Part shown: positions 28,670-35,884 of the stretch, one piece after another
Layout of the letters: each line of letters begins with the position of its first letter
Numbering within the stretch: position 1 is the first letter of the stretch
Assembly (NCBI GenBank): GCA_046704385.1
Contig: JBJKSB010000090.1
Coordinates: 36,053 to 100,052, forward strand
Direction: 5' to 3'
Length of the DNA stretch: 64,000 nucleotides
DNA from: GH45 sp046704385
GTDB lineage: Bacteria > Bacteroidota > Bacteroidia > Bacteroidales > SZUA-534
Program-made: the position numbers and the translations under genes
Notes under the pieces: generated by a model
The model's input: only the letters and a program-made list of their open reading frames with translations
Told to the model about the DNA's origin: nothing
Databases searched by the model: none

Positions 28670-29204
28670 AATTTAAATACTGCAAAGCATTCAACAGTCT
28701 ATCACGATCGATTCCAGAAACAATGCGGTAAGGAATTTGATATTTATTCATTTCGTCCTGATACCGTTGGCTTAGCTTAACCCGCATTTCGCCCCCATTT
28801 TCACGAACCTTATCGGGCACCCAGGGCAGATCGGTATCACATAATAAATGCAGTACTTTGGGCATTTCAGGTATTGCCTTTTCAAACCAGAGTGGACACT
28901 TATTAAATACCACATCAAACCATACTTTTGTAATAATTAAACCGGTATCAAAAATCACCAGCTTATCTGAATTTTGCGGTATAGTTTGAAAATCGTTCAT
29001 TTGTTTTCGGGCAATGTGCTCTACATCGCTATAAGTATATGGATGGTCTAATTTTTCAACATATTCCCTTGAAAATTCAGGCACCCAGATACATTGCAAT
29101 TCATCAGCCAAATCTTTGGCCAGTTCAGTTTTCCCAGTGGATTCAGCCCCGGTAATTACAATGTAGCTATATTGACTTTTGCCTGATTCCATGCTTTTTT
29201 CCAT
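28650..29204 (-). CDS. NadR-like ATPase, probable nicotinamide riboside kinase
   Basis: This 184-residue P-loop protein resembles the C-terminal ribosylnicotinamide kinase domain of NadR, which converts nicotinamide riboside to NMN. The Walker A motif is GAESTGKT (19-26), and EFSREYVE, VIFDTGLIITKVW and LLCDTDLPWVPDKVRENG are typical family stretches. It lacks the DNA-binding and adenylyltransferase parts of full NadR. Its start overlaps the end of the pnuC-like gene by 49 bp (12 codons less if Met5 is used). The context, transporter then kinase, supports salvage of nicotinamide riboside. The last six codons and the stop derive from a REP-like repeat, so the C-terminal tail is probably not original. 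Confidence 0.85.
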   Translation of the reverse strand: MEKSMESGKSQYSYIVITGAESTGKTELAKDLADELQCIWVPEFSREYVEKLDHPYTYSDVEHIARKQMNDFQTIPQNSDKLVIFDTGLIITKVWFDVVFNKCPLWFEKAIPEMPKVLHLLCDTDLPWVPDKVRENGGEMRVKLSQRYQDEMNKYQIPYRIVSGIDRDRLLNALQYLNCFGSAQ

Positions 29205-29761
29205 TCAAAATATCCAATAAAAGCCATTACTGCCAACACAGCGAATAAAATTATAGTAGCATACAATCCTCGATAAAAATACAAACCTATCGAAACTATA
29301 TTAACTACAATCCAGAAAAGCCAGTGTTCCAGTATTTTCCGCGCCAGCATCCAGGTTGCAGTGAAACTAAGAGCCGTAGTAAATGAGTCAATCCATGGAA
29401 TGGGCGAATCAGTTAAATGAATTAAAAACTCACCTATTACCACGTATAGCACAGTTGTGATTATAACTACCCAAAGCCATTCCCTGGCATTATATCGCAA
29501 AACCTGTAGTTCTTCTCCAGTTGAACTTTCATTCATTTTTGCCCAGTGCACCCAGCCATAAATTCCCATAACCACATAATAGGCCTGAAGCGTCATATCA
29601 GCATAAATTTTGGAATGGAAGCACACAAACAGGTATAAGAACGACGAAATAATGCCATAAAACCAACACCAGATATTTTGTCGGATAGAAAGAAAAATAT
29701 AGGCCAAACCTGTAATTACAGCCACTATTTCGACCCAGTCATTAATAAGCCAGTCAATCAT
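29156..29761 (-). CDS. pnuC: PnuC family nicotinamide riboside transporter
   Basis: This 201-residue inner-membrane protein is of the PnuC family, with about seven hydrophobic segments. It takes up nicotinamide riboside. Family features include QNIWCWFYGIISSFLYLFVC, ADMTLQAYYVVMGIYGWVHW and ALSFTATWMLARKILEHWLFWIVVN. I start it at the ATG at 29761: the open frame extends to a TTG at 29812, but that falls inside the terminator of the upstream S41 protease gene. It overlaps the NadR-like kinase gene, which would trap the imported riboside by phosphorylation. Specificity for riboside over thiamine (PnuT) or riboflavin (PnuX) is inferred from the kinase neighbour. Confidence 0.9.
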   Translation of the reverse strand: MIDWLINDWVEIVAVITGLAYIFLSIRQNIWCWFYGIISSFLYLFVCFHSKIYADMTLQAYYVVMGIYGWVHWAKMNESSTGEELQVLRYNAREWLWVVIITTVLYVVIGEFLIHLTDSPIPWIDSFTTALSFTATWMLARKILEHWLFWIVVNIVSIGLYFYRGLYATIILFAVLAVMAFIGYFEWKKAWNQAKVNIATL

Positions 29762-29791
29762 ATAAGTTTTATTCAATAAAGGATTCAAAAA

Positions 29792-29818
29792 AAAGGATTG
29801 CCATGCAGACAATCCTTT
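29792..29818 (-). terminator. intrinsic terminator of the S41 protease gene
   Basis: A perfect 9-bp stem pairs AAAGGATTG (29792-29800) with CAATCCTTT (29810-29818). On the minus strand it is followed by a T-run. It lies 21 bp after the protease stop and separates it from pnuC. Confidence 0.88.
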
Positions 29819-29838
29819 ACAATATTATATACAATTAT

Positions 29839-31455
29839 TTAATTCTTCAATTTTGAATTGTAAAGTTTTTCGTCGAGAATAACTTTAACTGCTTCCTGGT
29901 ATATTGGATCGGTTTGGTTAAAAACCTGGAAAAACTCACTGTTTGAAAATAAATCGCGGGCAACTAATGCTTTTAAATTCACTTTTAAATTATTGAGACT
30001 CTTATTGTATTCAGCCTCATTAAACTTAAGCTTTTCCTTGTTGGCATAAGCCAGTAAATCATTCATAAAAGCATCATCAATCTCAAAATGCTTCATAAAA
30101 TAATCAAAACCCTTATCTTTTTTCTTACCCAGATATTTACTTTCCAGTTCTTTCCGGTTTTTATCCATATAACCCAAGATAAAACGGTTGATAATACCTG
30201 TACGGATTAAGTCGCGGTAATAGTCGGAATAATCGGAAGTATCGATAGGTACAAAAATATCGGGCATAATACCGCCGCCGCCATAAACCACACGCTTATT
30301 ATTTAAGGTGTAATATTTCTCTGATTCCGGGAAATGTATAGAATCTTCATTTAATAATTCACCATTATTGTAACGATCAATTAAATCATGATTATATGCA
30401 TCAATTCCACCTTCATATGATTTTTGAATCAATCGTCCTGTTGGAGTATAATACCTTGCAATAGTCAATCTCATGGCTGACCCGTCAGGTAAACTTAACG
30501 GCCGCTGCACTAAACCTTTACCAAAGGAACGCCGGCCCACAACAACACCTCTGTCCCAATCCTGGATGGCCCCGGTTAGAATTTCACTTGCAGAAGCCGA
30601 GCCTTCGTCAATCATTATAACCACCCTGCCATTCTCGAATTCTCCTTTACTGGTAGCCCGCCAGTCCTGCCGCGGACTTTTGAGGCCTTCGGTGTAAACA
30701 ATCATTTCACCGTCTTTTAGAAACTCATCGGCTAATTGATATGCCGTATTCAGATATCCTCCTCCATTATCAGTAAGATCGATAATCAGATTCTCAACTC
30801 CGTGTGTTTTCAATTTTGCAACGGCTTCATTAAATTCATCCATTGAGGTAGCTGCAAAACGATTTAATTTTATATATCCCACTTTTTGCTTTTCATCCAC
30901 CATATAGGCTGCATCAACACTAAAAATGGGAATTTTATCGCGAATAATATCAAAATCGAGCAAATCATTAACCCCTCTTCTCTTTATGGTAACATTAACA
31001 TGTGTCCCTTTTTTCCCTTTAAGCCGGCTGAAAACCATTTCGTTGGTAAGTCCTATTCCGACCACATTTTCACTGTCAATCCGCACTATTCGGTCACCAG
31101 ACAGAAGTCCAACCCGCTCTGAAGGTCCCCCGGATATTGGTGAAACTACCATCAGTGTATCTTTAAAAATATTAAATTGAATTCCAATACCTTCAAAACT
31201 CCCCTCTAACGGTTCATTCATTTTTTCAACCTCTTCCTTTGAAATATATACTGAATGTGGATCGAGTTCCCTCAACATTTCAATAATGGCATCATCTACC
31301 AGTTTCTCCTTGTTAACCGAATCAACATAATAATTATCGATATAACCCAGCACCTTCGAAAATTTGTAAACTTCATCATTAAACAGCTGGCTATATCCTC
31401 TGGTACCAAATGCAAAAATGGCTATGCAGATACTTAAAAAATACTTTTTCATCAT
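29839..31455 (-). CDS. S41 family carboxy-terminal processing peptidase
   Basis: This 538-residue exported serine protease of the CtpA/Prc class has a signal peptide (1-22), a PDZ domain (about 85-160) and a catalytic domain. The Ser/Lys dyad is Ser288 in GSASASE and Lys313 in GRRSFGKG, 25 residues apart as in plant D1-processing protease. A C-terminal helical extension (about 420-538) is common in Bacteroidota members. Such proteases trim periplasmic or outer-membrane proteins. A consensus promoter (TTTG, 19 bp, TATTTTTG) lies 49 bp upstream and a strong terminator follows, so it is likely monocistronic. Confidence 0.93.
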   Translation of the reverse strand: MMKKYFLSICIAIFAFGTRGYSQLFNDEVYKFSKVLGYIDNYYVDSVNKEKLVDDAIIEMLRELDPHSVYISKEEVEKMNEPLEGSFEGIGIQFNIFKDTLMVVSPISGGPSERVGLLSGDRIVRIDSENVVGIGLTNEMVFSRLKGKKGTHVNVTIKRRGVNDLLDFDIIRDKIPIFSVDAAYMVDEKQKVGYIKLNRFAATSMDEFNEAVAKLKTHGVENLIIDLTDNGGGYLNTAYQLADEFLKDGEMIVYTEGLKSPRQDWRATSKGEFENGRVVIMIDEGSASASEILTGAIQDWDRGVVVGRRSFGKGLVQRPLSLPDGSAMRLTIARYYTPTGRLIQKSYEGGIDAYNHDLIDRYNNGELLNEDSIHFPESEKYYTLNNKRVVYGGGGIMPDIFVPIDTSDYSDYYRDLIRTGIINRFILGYMDKNRKELESKYLGKKKDKGFDYFMKHFEIDDAFMNDLLAYANKEKLKFNEAEYNKSLNNLKVNLKALVARDLFSNSEFFQVFNQTDPIYQEAVKVILDEKLYNSKLKN

Positions 31456-31503
31456 AATATTAAAATTTATAAAACTTTATGGGTTATCTTCCTAGCGAAA
31501 AAC

Positions 31504-31534
31504 CAAAAATATGAGTTGTCCATTGGTGCCCAAA
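31504..31534 (-). promoter_or_regulatory. consensus Bacteroidota promoter for S41 protease
   Basis: On the minus strand TTTG (31534-31531) is followed by a 19-bp spacer and TATTTTTG (31511-31504), fitting the phylum's -33/-7 pattern. A second -7-like box, TAACTTTG, overlaps the -33 element (31538-31531). Confidence 0.7.
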
Positions 31535-31627
31535 GTTACAATAAAAATCCTTTTTATGAATTTTACAAAATTTAATTGTAAAAGGCGTTGATTATTTTTA
31601 CTTTCTTTACTCTTTAAATATTTTAGT

Positions 31628-32227
31628 ATGGAACAAATTTGTTTATTCTGCGGTTCAAATTTAGGCGCAAAACCTGTTTACCAGCAAGTAGCCAGGGAGT
31701 TAGGGAAAGTATTAGCTGAAAGCCATATCGGTTTAATTTACGGAGGCTCAAATGTAGGATTGATGAAAGCAGCAGCAGAGCAGGTACTTGAGTGTGGAGG
31801 ACAGGTTACAGGAGTAATAACCCATTTTTTGGCTGGTAAACACCTGACGCAGCAGAATATTACAAAATTGATTATGGTTGATACCATGCTTGAGCGGAAA
31901 ACCCAGATGATGGAGATGGCCGACGGATTTATTGCATTGCCTGGCGGTTTTGGAACCTTCGATGAACTTTTTGAAGTACTTATAGGAGCACAGTTAGGGT
32001 TTCACAACAAACCTATTGCGGTAATAAATACTGATGGATTTTATGATTTTTTAAAACTCCAGGTTGATCGTATGGTTCAGGAAAGGATGTTGCTCAGGCA
32101 ACAAGCCAACATGATTTTATTTGTTGATACACCCCAACAGGCATTAATAGCCATGAAAGAATATACTGCCCCGATAATTGAAAAATGGATAGAAAATATC
32201 AGGGTAGAAAACGGACATACACTATAA
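31628..32227 (+). CDS. LOG family nucleotide 5'-monophosphate phosphoribohydrolase
   Basis: This 199-residue cytosolic Rossmann-like protein is of the LOG/TIGR00730 type. Members cleave ribose 5-phosphate from cytokinin riboside or purine nucleoside monophosphates. The family motifs are present: CGSNLGAKPVY at the start, YGGSNVGLM (38-46), ERKTQMM (89-95) and the signature PGGFGTFDE (105-113) with catalytic Arg90 and Glu113. Length is typical. It is a single gene, divergent from the S41 protease, followed by low-complexity repeats. In bacteria these enzymes usually act in nucleotide turnover rather than hormone synthesis. Confidence 0.9.
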   Translation: MEQICLFCGSNLGAKPVYQQVARELGKVLAESHIGLIYGGSNVGLMKAAAEQVLECGGQVTGVITHFLAGKHLTQQNITKLIMVDTMLERKTQMMEMADGFIALPGGFGTFDELFEVLIGAQLGFHNKPIAVINTDGFYDFLKLQVDRMVQERMLLRQQANMILFVDTPQQALIAMKEYTAPIIEKWIENIRVENGHTL

Positions 32228-32342
32228 AGTACAAAGTATCAAGTATCAAGATAAAAGACTCAAGACTTTAGACTGAAGACTGGTGACTGGCTACTGGTGA
32301 CTGGCTACTGGTGGCTGTTTACTGGTGACTGGTGACTGAAGC
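32225..32342. repeat. low-complexity direct repeats (ACTGGTGACTGG type)
   Basis: Tandem and interspersed copies of ACTGGTGACTGGCTACTGGT-like units run from about 32276 to 32340, preceded by AAGTATCAAGTATCAAG. No coding signal is seen. Confidence 0.7.
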
Positions 32343-32369
32343 CTGAATTTTCACCTTCCAAAGTATCTG

Positions 32370-32619
32370 TTCGACGATATAAATTGGGCAGTTTACTTCC
32401 GGAAGAATGGGTTCGACGCCGTCGAATGGGCACTTTAACTCCTAATGTATCTATTCGACGCTGTCGAATGGGCAGTTTCACTTTTAAGTATTGATTTGAC
32501 GCGGTCGAATGCCCACATTAACTCTTCAGGTGCCCTTTCGAAGAGGTCGAATGGACTCTTCTCCTGTTGAAATATGGATTCGATCGCGTCGGATTTTCAT
32601 AGTGTCTCCCCAGGTATCA
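32370..32619. repeat. 42-bp tandem repeat array with palindromic core
   Basis: Six degenerate units begin at 32370, 32412, 32454, 32495, 32537 and 32579, giving spacings of 42, 42, 41, 42 and 42 bp. The best-conserved part is a palindromic core near TTCGACGCCGTCGAATGGGC. The array lies directly after the LOG gene and up to the end of the convergent NhaD gene. Stops in the frames checked argue against coding. Confidence 0.75.
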
Positions 32620-32647
32620 TTCAAATACCGATATAGCCTCTGCCATA

Positions 32648-34057
32648 TTATTGATGCAATAGAATGGTTTGCAGATAATAAACCCCAGAACCAGCTAAAT
32701 ACCCAAGTATAGCTATCCAGGATATTTTTTTCATATACCAGATAAAATCAATTTTTTCAAGTCCCATGGCAGCTACACCAGCGGCTGAGCCAATAATCAG
32801 CATACTGCCCCCGGTACCGGCTGTATAGGCCAAAAATTCCCAGAAAATACCATCTTGTATAAAAGCATGAAGATAATCCGGATTAGCAGCCACATGAACC
32901 ATATCAGGGGTTACAATAGGGTACATACCCATCGATCCGGCAACTAATGGAACATTATCAACCACTGATGATAAAACCCCGATAGCCATATCGATAAGAT
33001 AAATATTACCAAGTCCCTTGTCGAGTTTGTGGGCAAGTATAGATAGGTGACCAGCTGATTGCAAGGCTGCAACTGCCGATAAAATTCCTAAAAAGAATAA
33101 AACGGTAGGCGTATCAACTTTCTTTAGTATGTTAATCGGACGGAGTTTATTCTTAATTTCTTTGTCTTTGTTTTTGTGCAATATTTCAGTTGTAGCCCAT
33201 ATTACCGATAAACTTAAAAGCATTCCCATATAGGGTGGTAGATGAGTTAACGTTTTAAAAACCGGAACAAAAAGTAAACCTGAGATACCCAGTATCAATA
33301 AAAGTTTTTGTTCGAAAGGGGTCGAAAAATCATCGCCGTTTTCATTTGTTTTGGGCCTTTGAACATCACCTTTCATGGTAAAACTTAATACTACAAGCGG
33401 AACTACCATACAAACCAAACTTGGCAAAAATACGCCGAACATAATTCTTAAGGTAGTAACCTGACCTCCAATCCAAAGCATTATGGTAGTTACATCACCA
33501 ATTGGCGACCAGGCACCTCCTGCATTGGCAGCTAAAACTACCATACTGGCAAAAAACCAGCGCGTACCTTTATCTTTAACAAGTTTACGTAATAAAGCTA
33601 CCATCACAATAGTTGTAGTTAAATTATCGAGGGCAGCACTCATAAAAAAGGTGAGAAAACTTAATATCCACAATAATTTAACTTTATTGGTGGTCTTAAT
33701 TTTATCGGTAATTACCTTAAATCCCTGGTGATGGTCCACAATTTCAACAATAGTCATGGCACCCAACAGGAAAAATAAAATTTCAGAAATTTCACCTAAA
33801 TGCTCAATAATCTGGTTGTGTATGATAAACTCCCTCATCCCATCAAGCGTATTTTCAAGAGGGTGGGCATGCAGATATTCTTTCCAGGCAGTGCTGTAAC
33901 CTAAATTTAAAATGTCTTTGACTCCGAGTATGTAAAAAACCCATAAAAGGGAACCAATCATAAGAGCAGGTGCAGCTTTGTCAATTTTTAGCGGATGTTC
34001 AAGAGCTATCGCCAAATAACCCAATACAAACACCAGAATCATAATTTGAAACATCAT
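32648..34057 (-). CDS. nhaD: NhaD family Na+/H+ antiporter, copy 1
   Basis: This 469-residue inner-membrane protein has about 12-13 hydrophobic segments and is strongly similar to NhaD sodium/proton antiporters. Features include IALEHPLKIDKAAPALMIGS near the N-terminus, MSAALDNLTTTIVMVALLRK, NAGGAWSPIGDVTT and VVDNVPLVAGSMGMYP, where the buried Asp and Asn residues would handle ions. It is the second of two tandem copies on the same strand; the two share most residues across their length. It ends against the 42-bp repeat array. The ATG at 34054 is an equally good start. Confidence 0.92.
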   Translation of the reverse strand: MMFQIMILVFVLGYLAIALEHPLKIDKAAPALMIGSLLWVFYILGVKDILNLGYSTAWKEYLHAHPLENTLDGMREFIIHNQIIEHLGEISEILFFLLGAMTIVEIVDHHQGFKVITDKIKTTNKVKLLWILSFLTFFMSAALDNLTTTIVMVALLRKLVKDKGTRWFFASMVVLAANAGGAWSPIGDVTTIMLWIGGQVTTLRIMFGVFLPSLVCMVVPLVVLSFTMKGDVQRPKTNENGDDFSTPFEQKLLLILGISGLLFVPVFKTLTHLPPYMGMLLSLSVIWATTEILHKNKDKEIKNKLRPINILKKVDTPTVLFFLGILSAVAALQSAGHLSILAHKLDKGLGNIYLIDMAIGVLSSVVDNVPLVAGSMGMYPIVTPDMVHVAANPDYLHAFIQDGIFWEFLAYTAGTGGSMLIIGSAAGVAAMGLEKIDFIWYMKKISWIAILGYLAGSGVYYLQTILLHQ

Positions 34058-34398
34058 AATTTTTCGTTTAGTTTTTTTTCAGCGGTAAATGTAACCATCA
34101 CAAATGATTAAATCAAATTGTAAAAGTCAGGTTCCGCACTGATAAATGTTAGCAAATTATAATAACGATGTATATGGACATAACGACGAGATTCTTTTGG
34201 TATCAGGCCGAATACAAAATTTTGGTTAACAAAAATATATAACCAAAATAATAATTGTAATCAGTCTTTTGGCAAATGTCTACTATTCTGTTCTAAAAAC
34301 AATATGGCTATCTGTGTACTTGATGGTTAATTATTCATCAAAGCCAACACAGATGGCCATACAGCACTATATAAAATTTATTATCTGTTTATTTTCCG
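34058..34398. other. 341-bp spacer between the two NhaD genes
   Basis: AT-rich. A 70-codon plus-strand frame crossing into copy 2 has no recognisable content. I found no promoter box on the minus strand and no clear terminator. Confidence 0.5.
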
Positions 34399-35802
34399 CT
34401 AATAAAAGAAAATGGTTTGAAGATAATAGGCACCTGAACCAGCCAGATAACCTAAAAGTGCAATCCATGATATTTTTTTAAGATACCATATAAAATCGAT
34501 TTTTTCCAGTCCCATGGCTGCTACACCTGCGGCTGAGCCAATAATCAACATACTTCCTCCTGTACCAGCCGTAAAAGCCAGAAATTCCCAAAAAATACCA
34601 TCTTGTATAAAGGCGTGTAAATATTCCGGATTAACCACTGTATGAAGTATGTCAGGAGTCATAATAGGATACATCCCCATGGCACCTGCAACAAGCGGAA
34701 CGTTATCAATTATAGATGACAGAACCCCGATGGACATATCAATAAGGTAAGTATTGCCCAGCGCTGAATCAAGCTTTTGAGCTAAAATAGAGAGGTGTCC
34801 TGCTGATTCAAGTGCAGCAACAGCTGAAAGAATTCCCAGGAAGAATAATACCGTGGGCGTATCAACACGTTTAAGGATGTTTAAAGGGCGCAATTTATCT
34901 TTAACCTCAGTCTCTTTATTTCTATGCAATAATTCTGTTATAATCCATATAACTGCCAAACTTAGGAGCATTCCCATATAAGGTGGCAAATGAGTGGTAC
35001 TTTTAAAAACCGGCACAAAAAGCAATCCGGCCAAACCCAAAATCAATAATAGTTTTTGTTCAAACGGAGAAGCAAACCCCTCGTCGCTTTCGTCAATTTC
35101 GGGGCGTTTAACTTCACCTTTTTGTGTAAAACTAAGAACAATTAAAGGCACTACCATACTTAACAAACTTGCCGTGAAAACACCAATAATTATTCTAAGA
35201 GAGGTTATTTGTCCGCCAATCCAAAGCATAATTGTGGTAACATCACCTATTGGCGACCAGGCCCCTCCTGCATTGGCAGCTAAAACCACCATACTGGCAA
35301 AAAACCAGCGGGTTTTTTTATCGTCAACCAATTTCCGCAGCAAAGCAATCATCACAATAGTGGTAGTTAAATTATCGAGAGCAGCACTCATAAAAAATGT
35401 CAGGAAGCTAACCACCCACAAAAGTTTAACTTTACTTGTTGTTTTTATCCTGTCAGTAATCACCGTAAAACCCTGATGCTGATCGACAATTTCAACAATT
35501 GTCATGGCTCCCATTAAAAAGAACAAAATTTCAGCAATATCACCTAAATGTTCAATTATCTGGTTATCAACCACAAATGCCTTCATCCCTTCCAGTGTGT
35601 TTTGACCGGGATTTAGGTGCAGATACTCTTTCCAGGCACTACTATAACCCAGGTTTAAGATGTCTTTGACACCTAAAATGTAAAACAACCAGATTAGAGA
35701 GCCTAATAATAATGCCGAAGCAGCTTTATCGATTTTTAAAGGGTGCTCAAGAGCAATAGCTGTGTACCCTAAAATAAAAATCAAAATCATTACTTGAAAC
35801 AT
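34399..35802 (-). CDS. nhaD: NhaD family Na+/H+ antiporter, copy 2
   Basis: This tandem paralogue of the downstream gene is 467 residues from the ATG at 35802. It carries the same motifs: IALEHPLKIDKAASALLLGS, MSAALDNLTTTIVMIALLRK, NAGGAWSPIGDVTT and IIDNVPLVAGAMGMYP. The open frame runs 14 codons further upstream, but those residues do not match copy 1. A TACCTTTG promoter box at 35849-35842 would place the transcription start after the upstream ATG. It lies 82 bp after tamB on the same strand. Two neighbouring NhaD copies suggest a saline or alkaline habitat or use of a sodium cycle. Confidence 0.93.
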   Translation of the reverse strand: MFQVMILIFILGYTAIALEHPLKIDKAASALLLGSLIWLFYILGVKDILNLGYSSAWKEYLHLNPGQNTLEGMKAFVVDNQIIEHLGDIAEILFFLMGAMTIVEIVDQHQGFTVITDRIKTTSKVKLLWVVSFLTFFMSAALDNLTTTIVMIALLRKLVDDKKTRWFFASMVVLAANAGGAWSPIGDVTTIMLWIGGQITSLRIIIGVFTASLLSMVVPLIVLSFTQKGEVKRPEIDESDEGFASPFEQKLLLILGLAGLLFVPVFKSTTHLPPYMGMLLSLAVIWIITELLHRNKETEVKDKLRPLNILKRVDTPTVLFFLGILSAVAALESAGHLSILAQKLDSALGNTYLIDMSIGVLSSIIDNVPLVAGAMGMYPIMTPDILHTVVNPEYLHAFIQDGIFWEFLAFTAGTGGSMLIIGSAAGVAAMGLEKIDFIWYLKKISWIALLGYLAGSGAYYLQTIFFY

Positions 35803-35841
35803 AACCAAAAAGTTTAAATTGTTGATTTTAAAAAAAACAAC

Positions 35842-35849
35842 CAAAGGTA
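35842..35849 (-). promoter_or_regulatory. -7 promoter box TACCTTTG upstream of nhaD copy 2
   Basis: Exact TAnnTTTG match on the minus strand, 40 bp before the ATG at 35802. No TTG at the expected -33 position. It supports the shorter antiporter start. Confidence 0.5.
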
Positions 35850-35884
35850 ATTAACCTGTGCTAATAAAAAATAGTTAAAACATT

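Noticed and set aside
29762..29812. Upstream TTG start for pnuC
   Set aside because: It lies inside the terminator of the S41 protease gene.
32509..32712. 67-codon frame through the 42-bp repeats
   Set aside because: It covers only part of the array, is stopped in the other units, and runs into the end of nhaD on the opposite strand.
34269..34481. 70-codon open frame between the NhaD copies
   Set aside because: It runs antisense into the end of nhaD copy 2 and has no family features.
34994..35476. 160-codon frame antisense to nhaD copy 2
   Set aside because: Shadow of a well-supported membrane-protein gene; a similar antisense frame occurs in copy 1 because the genes are paralogues.
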